Shown here: positions 1-10,220 of the stretch, in pieces
Layout of the letters: each line of letters opens with the position of its first letter
Position numbering within the stretch: the stretch's first letter is position 1
Assembly: GCA_029378245.1 (NCBI GenBank)
Contig: JARKIF010000138.1
Coordinates: 20,222 to 84,221, forward strand
From: Roridomyces roridus
Lineage: Eukaryota > Basidiomycota > Agaricomycetes > Agaricales > Mycenaceae
Length of the DNA stretch: 64,000 nt
Direction of reading: 5' to 3'
Notes under the pieces: generated by a model
What the model was told of the DNA's origin: nothing
The model's input: only the letters and a program-made list of their open reading frames with translations
The model's database searches: none
Position numbers and translations under genes: made by a program

Positions 1-1419
1 GGGCTGAATCCTTGGTCCGGCGGACCTGGCTGAATTGCCAGTCTTCCCCATCCGTAAGAACACTGATCATAGAGTCTTTGCCGCTGTTCATCGCTGTTTA
101 GCTACAGAAGTTGAGAAGAAATCAAGATACTCACTTGCGGCAAAGCTCAGCGACGCCCTGAGCAATGGCTTGGGCGCGGGACTCATCCGTACCCATTTTG
201 ATGTGCCTCTTGGCCTCGGCCACACTGATCGTGTTGTTGCTCCACTCGCTTTCGGTATCCCTGGTTCGGTGACCTACAGGCTGTTAGTAAGTTGAATAGA
301 AAAAATGTGGTGAGGCATTACATACCGCCGTTGATGCAAGCGGCGACGATCTCTGCCGGCACTGCCCCAAAGAGGTAGTCATAGTCGCCTCGGAGCTGGA
401 TGTTGGAAACGCCGTCGACGGGCTGGTTCTTCAGATGCACCTCCTCCTGGAGGGTGACATAGGATTGGACCAATCCCACGGAGGTGATCGGTACCGCCGT
501 TCGGTGTTGGCCCAGCTTGTGGCGGATCTTGAGACCATCGTCGAGATCCTGGTGCGTCGCTGCCAGCTCCATGGCGATCGAAATGGCCTCGAGCAATGTC
601 GGGTCAATCATGGTCCTGTGAGACATCTCCTTCTGCCAAGAGCGTTAGTTACAGCGCTGGAGATCCATGTTTGTACTTGCGTTGATAGAAAGAAACTTCA
701 AGATATTCCGGACGTGCCTTGAGGTGCGGAGGAGGGTTGCTTTGTCATCAAAATATGCGTCGTTGCGCAAAATTGCGGCTAGGGCTTTGGACGCGAGGGT
801 GAGCTCTGTGGCTGATTCGGGGCGAATTCCGTCCCCGGTGTTCAGAGTGAATGTGCGTATTGAGCATCGCTCGCTGGGGCTCGGTTCTTCCACGAATTCA
901 CCGAAGACGGACAGAGCTTCGGTGAAAGGGTATGTACGCTGGAGATCAAGGGTTCAGTATCGTCAACGCGGGAGATGAATGGCGCGAACTTACCACGTTG
1001 CAATGCTCTTCTTGTACAGCACGAAGGACGGCCTCTTTTTGTTGCGAGGACAGTCGAACATCCTCATCTTGTATTCGGTCGACGATGGCGAATACAGACG
1101 TGAAGATCTTGAACACATCCTCGGTTGTCAAAGCACCCTTCTTCGACCCCAAACCGCTCGCCTCCGACACGGCAGTCGTCATCCCACTTTTCCTCCTCTT
1201 GGGTGCGGGGACCCCGCCCTGCGACGGGCGCTTTGGCGACTTGGGCGAGGCCTGCGCGGGTGACGCAGAAGAGGGCGTCGTCGGCCGACTGCGACGTCGG
1301 CTCGACTTTCTCGTGGTCGTCGTCGAGGGCGATGAGGGCGTGGAGGTGGAGGTTGACGTTGACGTTGCGCTTCTGAGATTGCGGCCGCTGGTTGGCGTGG
1401 ATGGTGCAGAGGGGGACAT
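1..1419 (-). CDS. Uncharacterised protein, 3' end outside the window
   Basis: At least four exons read leftwards from the ATG at 1419 and the gene runs off the left edge. The N-terminal ~75 residues are low-complexity Ser/Thr/Pro/Arg with runs of 'STST'. They are followed by a folded-looking segment (KKGALTTEDVFKIF, then FAIVDRIQDED). Further exons are visible at about 645-930 (FTEALSVFGEFVEE...), 318-626 (MIDPTLLEAISIAMEL...) and 140-272 (NNTISVAEAKRHIKMG...). The first donor after 'EEHCNVV' is GTAAGT. The junction near 640-660 could not be placed without a frame conflict. I do not recognise the family. The exons are acidic-amphipathic and coding-like; the N-terminus looks disordered and perhaps nuclear. 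Confidence 0.6.
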
Positions 1420-1526
1420 GGTGGTGCAGGTGGAAAGAGGAGGAAGTTAGGGGAGGAACAGGGGCAGTCACGATCTCGGGATCATCCAAGCGGAAGTACG
1501 AGTGAATATGATGAGTACTGTGCCAA

Positions 1527-1615
1527 AGAAGTGGATAGACCGGAACCGGTCTGTCTATGAAACTGTCTATCGACACTTGTTCATAGACAGGCTGGATTCG
1601 AGCCTAAGAAGTGGA
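1527..1615 (+). mobile_element. Minute inverted-repeat element, copy 1 (71 bp) with 9-bp target duplications
   Basis: The element spans 1536-1606 and is flanked by the identical 9-mer agaagtgga at 1527-1535 and 1607-1615. It starts TAGACCGG and ends CGAGCCTA. Its left 26 bp and the reverse complement of its right 27 bp match at about 20 positions, including a shared inner block CTGTCTATGAA. It is therefore nearly all terminal inverted repeat around an 18-bp core. There is no coding capacity. A second copy with the same ends lies at 62021-62113. The 9-bp duplication suggests a Mutator-type (MULE) transposase acting in trans; that is inference. Confidence 0.8.
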
Positions 1616-1627
1616 GAAGAAGTGCAG

Positions 1628-1861
1628 CTACACGTCGTCGGGGGTACACAACTTGAAGAAGAATATTCGTTTCGCTCCACGCAGCTCCATTCGCAGATGC
1701 TCCCGACAAACAATCCCTCTCTTGTGATAGTCCTCGAGGACTCGTTGCACACTTCTTGTCGCGCAGCCCGTATACTTGACGATTTCCGGGACCTTGAGAC
1801 GCCGGGACATGTTCAGAATAGCCCCCCGAAGGTCGTCGGAGAGAGGTTTGCCGCGAGTCAT
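1628..1861 (-). pseudogene. Truncated Tc1/mariner-like transposase (helix-turn-helix only)
   Basis: From the ATG at 1861 the frame reads MTRGKPLSDDLRGAIL, then SRRLKVPEIVKYTG, then ATRSVQRVLEDYHKRG. This is the N-terminal helix-turn-helix typical of basidiomycete Tc1-like DDE transposases. After about 50 residues the similarity stops and the frame ends at 1628 after an unrelated basic tail. The DDE catalytic domain is not found nearby. It is a 5' fragment, either a transposon relic or a stranded DNA-binding domain, and lies only 20 bp from the mini-element at 1536-1606. Confidence 0.6.
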
Positions 1862-2952
1862 TGAGGGAGGAGAGAGAGGGAGGAGAACAGGTTTGATGTG
1901 TTGATCAGAGATGTCCCGTGGTCGTTCAATGAGATATAGGACCTCGTTGGGATTCTGCACCCGGGGCGCCCTAGAGTACATGTAGGACAACACCATATTC
2001 GAAAACCGTGTTATTCTGAGCAGTCTACGTGAAGTTACGGCCGTTCTCGTGCTACTTGGGGTGCCGGGAAACAGAGATGCACGGCACCAAATTCCGGGCT
2101 CAAAAAACATGGGGCGCCCTGCGCGTGGACGAGGCGATTACGGTGATACTAAAATCTTGTGAATTGGTGCAGCGGTTGTGGAGAAATGAGCGTTCTAAGA
2201 TTCGGGCTGAAATGAGCCAAAATCACACCATCATGATCCGCGCCAACTATTCTGCAAACGGCAATAATCTAAAAACACAAGAAAGCGGATGACCAGTGAA
2301 TTCATACCTTCGAGCCGTAGGTTGATTGGTCTTCAGATGATGGACAGCTTTACCCGCAGAAGGCTTCGGAAGGGTCAAGATAACAGCGGAAGTGAGGTTA
2401 GCCCAGGTCCCCGCCGCCACCGGCTTTCGGCAGCGGACTAGGACTAGAAGCTTGCTAGAAGCCGTTGCTCGCCTCTCGTTCCGAGTCGTCCACAGCCCGC
2501 TCCAGCACGTCGCCTCGCTCTCCTCAACACCTGCTCGACGCTTTGGACATTGCTGACTCGTCACTCGATTCCTCAAACCCCCCAGGCTCTTCCCCCACGG
2601 TCGGCCATGCGCGGCCGCCTGTGTAGGCTTGATTCATGCGTCTCGGCGCGCCTTACAACTCGATTATGTCGCTCGACCAAGGCTCTATGTGCGAGCCAAT
2701 TATGTCGGAGGAGCGAGGCGGGATACTGTGGTGGTGCGTTCCTATACTTCTCGCCGCTGCATCCGCTCAAGGTGCTTGCAGTTTCCGACCGACCACGCCT
2801 TTCGCACCTCTAACGACCTGTCGACCGCGTATGCGTATTTCGGCCGACGTTTCCCCGACTCTTATGGAAAAAGATCTGCATGCCTCATACTTTCCGCCCA
2901 ACCTCTGTGGCGCCTACTTTAAGCCACAACACAAGAGAATCAAGATTCAAAG
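1862..2952. other. Intergenic, no supported gene
   Basis: Only short overlapping reading frames with unnatural composition occur here. I see no conserved motif, tRNA or clear repeat. The right end leads into the acidic relic at about 2953. Confidence 0.5.
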
Positions 2953-3130
2953 ATGAATGCCGACGACCTCAGGGAAGATGACGAAGAGAAACTTTCTGAC
3001 TGGACTATCGAGCCCTTGCAGAGGCCCAACCGTCCGACTCCGACGATGAAGGTCACGATGAGACTACGCGGACAACTACTTTGACAATGGGGAAGGCGAT
3101 GACAACGATAACCTCAGCGGGGGCGGGGTG
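2953..3130 (+). pseudogene. Possible relic of an RNA polymerase III Rpc31-like acidic C-terminus
   Basis: Three forward frames together give acidic pieces that recall the tail of Rpc31 (POLR3G family): MNADDLREDDEEKLSD, then SDSDDEGHDE in another frame, then DYADNYFDNGEGDDNDNL in a third. The changes of frame within 120 bp show it is not a functional exon. The rest of the gene was not found upstream. The match rests on remembered family features (YFDNGEGDD-like, acidic, Gly-rich end), so it is tentative. Confidence 0.3.
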
Positions 3131-5064
3131 GGGGTCACGAAGCGGATGGGGCATGTGCCTTTCCTCATTTTACTTTCTAAACTAATCTTCGTCTCTCAAG
3201 GGAACTATGATCTGCTGCTTCTTGTATCACTAGTTGCAAATGGCATACTTATCCATGCCCCACAGCACGCGCGTTGACTGGTCAATCCCTGGTACGGAGC
3301 GCGTCATCCTGGTTGGCCAAGTCTACGATCAGTCCTCTGCGTTTCGTCTGCGTCCGTTTCAACCATGCGTGTGCGGGTTCATTGCCTACTTTCCACCCTG
3401 TAGCTTTCACTGTCAAGCCGAGCGTTGTGTAGATGAGCGTTGTGCGCTTACAGACGGAGCCTCGTGTCCTAGCTCACTCATCTACGCCCGGGCTGGGTCG
3501 AATCGACCCGCCAATCGGGTGCGCGACTCGGATCTACTCGTCCGCTCTTGAAGGCCCCCGATTGCTCATTGCTCAAGAGGTTCATCTCACCGTCAACGTC
3601 GGATAAAACTTCACAGAGACATACATACTGTACAATTTTCATGGATACACTAGTACTCATAGTAATGCATCGAGAATTGTTTGGGCCAACCCACTTGCTG
3701 TGTGCTCTATATCAGCGTACACAACAATCTTGTTCATTGTCGTTGGTGCTGAAGCCTGAGCTTCAGCTACTCTCGCAGTGTACATCCTCTTCACGATGTC
3801 CTCCTACAAATCTGCAAGACTTCTTTGCAAAATGGCAACAACAATCAATTCATGTGGCTGCATATACCGTATGTATAATGTTTCTCATTCGATACGAAAG
3901 GCTCACTTCGGGCTTTGGCCGAGTCAAGAAGAGTCTCGAGACATCTGGCCAGCGGTTTTCGTGCAGATTTCAAGACAGTTCGAGAACACAGGCCGGACAC
4001 AAGAAGCATAGACTCCACAAACGGTAGCCGTTCCATTTTCAGTTCCTCCTTGACATAAGTACGCCAGTTTAGAATTAGGACTCCGATTCCAGACGCGATA
4101 AGTATTCGCATAGGAGTAGGTGAGACGGTCGATAATTGTCTGCCTGGACCTTGGAAAAGCCCCGGAAAAGTAAAGCCAGCCTGAGGGCCCAGCGCCAACT
4201 GGAATAGCGAGATATGATTCATCGCGGCCGCTGCCAGCCTGACGATGTCGGGTCCAGTGAAAGCGCGACTTGACGGATGCTTCTGGGTGTCCTAGTTGAG
4301 AAGCATGCAGGGGATATCGAGGACGGTGGCGGCGGCAGTGAGCGTTAGAAGGCCGCCGCTGCCATTACGTCCCATCAACTGAAGACCAATCGACCCCATA
4401 CTCCATACCTTCCGAGCACCCACCACAATACGAGTGAGCAGTCTCGTCTGCATCCTCACTGGAATTCAACGACGTGGTCCGCTTGAGCGTTCTGTACACC
4501 AATTTGTAATTGCTCGAGAAAGGATATGCAGCGGCGTACCAGAAAGCCGTCGAACCCAGAGTATCTGCGTCCTTGAGGTTCGCGCAAGGTTCGCGCATTG
4601 AAATCGAAACGAGTTTCAAATCGGCGAGAAGATTGGACTTGGTGTAGGTGCCAGTTTGAGCTCAGCATGGCTCTCTCCAGGAACTTGGATACTCCAGTTT
4701 AGCTTGCACGGCGAAAGATTCGAGTCTGACTGGAAATTGGCGACAGAGAGAGATGCAATCAATAAGTATTTGGCAATCAACAAGCGCCTCGAACAAGTGC
4801 AAATCCTTCCATTGATGCTCTATGTAAGTGACGATAAGAGTACTAGATACGGAAAGCAGAACGTGAAGGGTAGAATTATACAAATGGAAACGTGAAAGCG
4901 CGGAGACTGATTACTAGCATTAACCAGGGATGTGTGGGTATTAGGTAAAAGAGCGGACGGGGCACGGGGTCCCCATGTAAGAATATACAGCGGTCGGTGG
5001 GTGAGTGCAGTGGTGGGTGTTGTCGGTAAACGGCGTGTTTCTATGCTTATAAATATGTGGGCAA
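3131..5064. other. About 1.9 kb without a gene I can support
   Basis: Short minus-strand frames at 3845-4222, 4365-4668 and 4662-4883 have moderately coding-like composition. For example, the frame upstream of 4222 reads DIVRLAAAAMNHISLF. They might be exons of one unrecognised minus-strand gene, but I could not join them into a coherent protein. No repeat or RNA gene was seen. Confidence 0.4.
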
Positions 5065-6282
5065 TCAGTGGGCAAAATCGTTTGACGAATGTCGACTGCG
5101 GGCAGCGTGCTTCGCAAGGGGAGTCACCCGTGCTTGATTCGCACGGCGTGCAACCGTGTTTGTCGGTGAGACGTGCAGCCCGGTGCTGGTCCCCAGCGCG
5201 CCCTTGGCAGTCGACCCGCTCTTGTGCCCAGAGGCAGTGCTCGAGGCAGATTCAGTGCCGTCGTTGGCGCTGCCACCGATAGCGTCGGGACGCTGGTGGC
5301 TGGCTCCGTTCTCCGAGACGTAGACACCGGCAGCAATGCCGCCGATGGCACAAATGAGGAGAATGAAACCAATGACCCAGACCCAACGGCTCATACGGTT
5401 CCCCCCTGCTTGCGTCTTGGATAACCACTCCGATGGCCGCTTCTCGTCAGAGTCCTTGGCAACCATGCTGAAGCGGCGCCAGAACTGATCACCCTTCTCG
5501 CCGCGAGGTCGCAGGGGGGTCTCCTCTCGGTCGCCACGCATGATAAGGCCCTTGGTGTCGGAGAAAGCGACAGAGCCGTTATCCGAAGACATGGTCACTG
5601 TCCGCTGGGGGCGAGCAAAAACAGGCGTGATTGGGGTCACGGGGGCCTGCAGGGGATGGGGGGAGGCCGAAGGCGAGGGTGTGCCGTACGGGGAGCCCAT
5701 CGGCGAGCCAGGCGGGACGATTCTGAGGTTGCCCGGGGGAGGCGCACGTCCAGCAGGGACTGCCGAAGGTTGTGGGCGGGCAACAGAGTTGTTGGCGCTC
5801 TGGTTGAGCACGGCCATGGGAGCAGCGTATCCTGGACGCGGGGCTGCAATCTCCTGGGGAGAGGGCACACGAATCGGGGACGGAGCGTTGTTATTATACA
5901 TGGGCGGGGGAGTTTCGAAGCGTTCCGGAGGAGTAAAAGTCCCCTTTGAAGGCGTTTTCACGCCAGTCGCAGCAGCAAGGGCAGCGTGTTTTGAAGGGCT
6001 CGACACCGGGCTCCGCATGTCCTCGTCATCCTCGTCGTCGTCCGAGTCGTCTAGATTAGCGTTCATGAAACCCATCCCGAGGGCGTCGATCCCACTGTGG
6101 CGGTTGGAGGCATGGTCCTCTGCGGCTCCTAGGCGCCTGTCATGGACAGTCAGAGTTTGACCTAACACCGTTTTAATGTCTTGCAGTACGTACGTCGGGT
6201 CTTGTGGGCGCAGGTGGGACTGGGGGCCAGACTGGTAAAAGGTGGCGGGTTCATTTGTCGGTCTACCAGCGAACGAAGCCAT
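5065..6282 (-). CDS. Single-pass membrane protein with long disordered N-terminus (paralog of 21679-22654)
   Basis: This single-exon gene of about 405 residues has its start placed at 6282 (MASFAGRPTNEPATF). The open frame extends upstream to 6435, but that extension looks untranslated. The N-terminal ~270 residues are Pro/Ser-rich with an acidic run (DDSDDDEDDED) and many SP sites. A motif FWRRF...EWLSKTQ precedes one transmembrane helix (WVWVIGFILLICAIGG), followed by a Ser/Thr/Gly-rich tail with GTSTGLHVSPTNTV. The same order of motifs occurs in the gene at 21679-22654, so the two are paralogs. A membrane or wall-associated role is inferred from layout. No enzymatic motif is present. Confidence 0.75.
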   Translation of the reverse strand: MASFAGRPTNEPATFYQSGPQSHLRPQDPTYVLQDIKTVLGQTLTVHDRRLGAAEDHASNRHSGIDALGMGFMNANLDDSDDDEDDEDMRSPVSSPSKHAALAAATGVKTPSKGTFTPPERFETPPPMYNNNAPSPIRVPSPQEIAAPRPGYAAPMAVLNQSANNSVARPQPSAVPAGRAPPPGNLRIVPPGSPMGSPYGTPSPSASPHPLQAPVTPITPVFARPQRTVTMSSDNGSVAFSDTKGLIMRGDREETPLRPRGEKGDQFWRRFSMVAKDSDEKRPSEWLSKTQAGGNRMSRWVWVIGFILLICAIGGIAAGVYVSENGASHQRPDAIGGSANDGTESASSTASGHKSGSTAKGALGTSTGLHVSPTNTVARRANQARVTPLAKHAARSRHSSNDFAH

Positions 6283-6572
6283 AGGGAGAAAAAGAGAGTG
6301 GATGCCTGGTCGTGAGGCGGCGGAGGTCGAAGCAAGAAACAAGAACCGTTTTCTGCATCCACGTTTGGGTGTTCCATCACCGACATCACACATGTCGCCT
6401 TTTCGGCAGACAGATTTCCCCTCCAAACGCCGCACTGAATTTTGCCTATTCCTACTGATACAACTAGCCCCGCTGGTCTCTGCGAACCCACAAGATACTC
6501 AATTAGATATGACGCGGAGTACAGGAGCACGCGGCTATTCAGTCAAGCGGGAGAAAAAATACTCATAGGAGG

Positions 6573-8614
6573 CTACTTCCTATCCCGCTTCCGCCTCCTC
6601 TCCTCCGTCAACGTCTTGATTTCATCGACGTCGATCACCTGGAACGGCCATGTGAGCCAGTTACCCCCGGAGCGCATACTGGGTCCACCCATCTCTTCAA
6701 GCAGTCGGTCAACGTACTGTGGCCACCTACAAAAAAAGAAAACCAAAATTAGGTATGGAATTGCCAAAATTGAAAACATACGTCCAAAACACTATGTCAC
6801 TGCTGCACGATTCGTTGAAACTATAACAACTGCTCAGTGAAATTTCTTGAAACCTGAACAGTAATACACACCTCTCAAGTGCACCAGGATACCGCTGATG
6901 AATCCACTCTGCGTGCAGTTCTGTGCGCCGACACGCTTCATCCGGTGTCCGGGCAAGTCCATTAGCGCACAAAGATTCATCCTCGAGAAAATAGGATGAT
7001 ATCCACTGTGCCACTACTTCCCATGTATACCCCACATTCGATGTGAACACGGCGCCGTTTACAGCTAGATCCCGTCTGGATATATTCTTCGCCGGCACAA
7101 TCCCATTGTACATGTTGGCCGCGCGCTCAGAGCCCGCAGGGGGTGGGTTCGCCAGGGAAAGATGTGAATAATACCCATGGGTGGAGTGGGAATTTTGCTT
7201 GCCAGTAGGCCTGTGAAGTCCCACTCGTTCCGCAGTCTCTCCTGTCAAAACGCTCGCACGAGACATCCAGGCGCAACTGTTCAAAAGACTCACTGTCAAA
7301 GATATCGGCCCAAGAGGACGAGTAACCCGTCGCGAGCAGAACCAAATCCGCTTCAATATCCCTTCCATTGCTCAGCAAGATCGAATCTTCGTTCAGAGCC
7401 ACCGCACGAGCGGGGGATACCACTTGAATCTTCCCGTGATGGACGAGGTCATGAAACCGGCCTGATTGCGGTACGCCTTCATCGTTGACGCTGATGCTCC
7501 AAAATAGAGACTTGGTATTCTGCAACGGGGAGGTTCGGGGCACGGAAAGCGCCAAGAGCTATATGCGATGTGTGAGTTCGCTGCGAAACTCGAAAGACGG
7601 GGGACTCACCGAGGATCGGCTCAGTGCCCACCAGAATAGCCGAGTCATCTTGCTTCCCAGCCACGTATTGTGCAAAAACCGCTCCAGCCGGGTCCGCAGG
7701 GCGACGTTTCCCGCCATGATAGCCAGAAGACGACTCTTCCGGATAAAGGCCGGCAACGGTATGGGACTTGCGATGAAGGCATCGGCGGTTTCGAACACAA
7801 TGGTCACTTTTCTGCCTTTGTTTGCCAGATACGCGGCCATGCTGCGAAAATATATAAAGAGAAAGAATGTATATGGAAAGCAAGTACTCACTCTTGTGCT
7901 GACTTTCCTCCTCCAATTATGACAATGGCTTTACTAGAGGCGGGTGGTATCGCCGCCAATATGGTGTCGAGCTCGGACGCGAAGTTTTTAGAATGAATCA
8001 CGGGACCGCGGAAGCCTGCGTTGGCAGTGGCGGACGGCGCGAATGCAGCTGGCACTTTCGGTGTGCTGCAGCCCTGTAAAAAGATGAATTCACGGTTGAC
8101 AGTGACATGTAATTGACTTGCACCCGTGCAAAGAACCACACGCGAAAATTCCATCGTCTCGCGTGCGCCAGTTTTTCTATTTTCCACTGTGATGAGCCAG
8201 AGGGAGGTGGCCTCTTCACGTCGAATATTGATCACTTCCGTATCGAAGCGGATGATATTTTGAAGAAATTGGGCGCTGAAGGCTTGCATGTAGGCACACA
8301 AATCTTCACCAGTGAGACGTCCCCCAGGGCCTTTGTCTACGGGCGGAGGCATTTTGAGAGCAGAGAACCGATACTCTCCGTAAACACTGAAATCCATGAT
8401 GAGCTACTTTACTTTTTTTTTGAGATCAAGGTGGGTCCACGTACTTGTTAATCTGAAGACCAGGATACAAACGCTCAGCCGCCCAGACACCTGGAGTCGA
8501 ATCGCGCGTTAATATCTGCACATGAGTAAAACCGTCCTGGAGGAGCGTATACGCTGTGATGAGTCCAGCTGGGCCAGAACCGATGATAGCAATGGGATCG
8601 GAGGAGGAGGACAT
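6573..8614 (-). CDS. Flavin-containing monooxygenase (class B type)
   Basis: Eight exons: 8445-8614, 8122-8386, 7892-8073, 7610-7841, 7260-7558, 6872-7210, 6782-6829 and 6573-6726, giving 562 residues in frame throughout. The FAD Rossmann motif IIGSGPAGL is at residues ~11-19. Next come the family stretch INNVYGEYRFSAL and CTGGCSTPKVP. A second dinucleotide motif IIGGGKSAQD is presumably for NADPH. VLLATGYSSSW is the ATGY-type motif, and the end is SMRSGGNWLTWPF. Such enzymes use FAD and NADPH to oxygenate small nucleophilic or ketone substrates; the substrate is unknown. The intron at 8074-8121 has a GC-AG donor (GCAAGT), needed to keep frame. One intron is only 42 bp (6830-6871). It is divergent from the gene at 8839, with 224 bp between starts. 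Confidence 0.92.
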
Positions 8615-8838
8615 GAACCAATATATTTTTGAAACTGCGGTTTTCCGACATCTTTATACGGGTCGGGAAAGCAAACAAGTTGTACAAATTGGGTGCCAGT
8701 TTGTGTCTTCTAGACCAATACTTGGTGCGCGATTGGACGTGACAAGACAAGGCGCGCATACATGACAAGGAGCGAAGAGGAGGAACACTCCAAGAAACCA
8801 GATCGTGGCTGTGCTTCGTTTCTCTTTTTACCACGACC

Positions 8839-9622
8839 ATGTTCCGACAGTGCAGTCGCCAAATAATCAGGCAGCAGGTCCGTTTCAAGGCCACTACACC
8901 TCCTCGTCCTCCCCGAGCCGATATTTGGAGTATTCCTGGAACAATTCGCGAGCTGCTCCCGCCACCAGCACCAAAAGACGACCCGACCAACCCGAATTCA
9001 GCACCCCGTAAACGAAAAGGGCTCTTCTTTTACTTTGCCATCGGTACGCTCGCGTGTTGTTTGACGCTGCGACGCCGCTCATGGTCATCTAGCGTCCCCG
9101 TTGTTCATGTGGTTGTACCTAGAACAACATCTTGACGCACGACCGCTAGTTGAGAAAAAACGCAGGCGGGTGGTCTGCGAACGACTTGGTCGGCTACGGG
9201 AGCGGACTGCCGGCTCTTCTGCACCCACCGACGCGTCTGTACTCGCGTTCGTTCGTCTTCTATTCGACACCATGCTCCCCGAAGAACTTTTACGGAGCAC
9301 ACGCTCCGCCGAAGTCCTCCACATTCTTGAGAGGGACGGAGTTCCTGATGAATTACTGGCGTGGCTACGGGAGGTCTGCTCGACGGTATATCGCTTGTCA
9401 TCATTGGAGCCGTCCGACGAAGACACCGAGGTGAAGATGGGAGAAAGCATACAGGATACCGCGGATAGTATCTTGAGAAAGTGCTATATCGCCACTAGCC
9501 AACGTCTACAAAGTGGGTTCCAGCCGTGCATTCTTCAGCAGACCTCTTCTTATGGTATGCAGCATCGTAGTTGTACCAGATTTGATGCAATGCAATCTCA
9601 TCACCTCTCGAACGGTTACTGA
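8839..9622 (+). CDS. Uncharacterised mitochondrial membrane protein
   Basis: Exon 1 is 8839-9043 and exon 2 starts at 9093 (49-bp intron, GTACGC donor). The N-terminus is a typical mitochondrial presequence, basic and without acids (MFRQCSRQIIRQQVRF). One hydrophobic segment spans the splice (GLFFYFAI joined to ASPLFMWLYLEQHL). The rest is a helical, charged soluble domain (AEVLHILERDGVPDELLAWL). The frame stays open to the TGA at 9622, but the last ~45 residues look less coding-like. They overlap an antisense exon at 9495-9764, so the true 3' end may be near 9490. The family is not recognised. Confidence 0.6.
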
Positions 9623-9764
9623 GCCATGTCGCCGATGCAGTAATGACTGCCGATATTAGTTCCCAAGACGCGTCGAGATCTGGGGGCAGCTGTTGTAAAG
9701 CGCTCTCCGTTTCAAGTTCGAATATCCGGAAGACTTTTACTGCTGCCAGAGGCGTGGTTGGCAA
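9495..9764 (-). CDS. Exon of an unrecognised minus-strand gene
   Basis: An open minus frame without an ATG reads RIFELETESALQQL, then SWELISAVITASATWL, then GDEIALHQIWYNYD. It has convincing codon usage and amphipathic pattern. It ends at a TGA at 9495 and must receive an upstream exon by splicing, because stops precede it at about 9790. Possible upstream exons lie in 9890-10165. It overlaps the 3' part of the gene at 8839 on the other strand, so one of the two models is too long. The function is unknown. Confidence 0.35.
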   Translation of the reverse strand: MPTTPLAAVKVFRIFELETESALQQLPPDLDASWELISAVITASATWLSNRSRGDEIALHQIWYNYDAAYHKKRSAEECTAGTHFVDVG

Positions 9765-10220
9765 GCTCCTTTGCTGCTTTCCCCGTATTTATTTGAACAG
9801 CCCGAAAGAAGCCTGTTCGCATTCACGAGGGTTGGAGGATCTGACACGTACGAATTCGGGGCGAGGAAAAATCCGGTGCCCACATGTTTTTAACAGGCGT
9901 ATGTACCGTCGATGCGAAGCTCTAAATTAGAGAGGTCGATTGTAAAAACAACCAGGTTTGAGGGCAATTTGAGGGAGGAACAAACCAACATGATGGCCGC
10001 TTTCTGATGGTTGATGGCCGATGCTGACTTGAATTGAACATCCAAGCCGTTGAAGACCACTGCGCGCAGTCCCGGACCGCAGTCTGCGATGCAAGCCACA
10101 AACCGACGCCTCCCTTTCTTGCCGACGGTTGCTGCTCTCCACCGTCGGATCGCACTGCCACCCACGCTGGAGCAACTGTTATATTAAACCGGATCTGACG
10201 CTCATTCAGTCTCATCTACA

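Noticed and set aside
946..1450. Long overlapping frames on both strands
   Set aside because: They are shadows of the Ser/Thr/Pro-rich first exon of the minus gene at 1-1419.
1595..1606. tRNA T-loop-like GATTCGAG in the mini-element, suggesting a SINE
   Set aside because: There is no A box at the right distance and no poly(A) or other retrotransposon tail. The exact 9-bp duplications and inverted repeats fit a DNA element better.
5540..6160. 206-residue forward open frame
   Set aside because: It is the antisense of the Pro/Ser/Gly-rich N-terminus of the membrane protein at 5065-6282, and its Gly/Ala/Glu-rich composition is a by-product.
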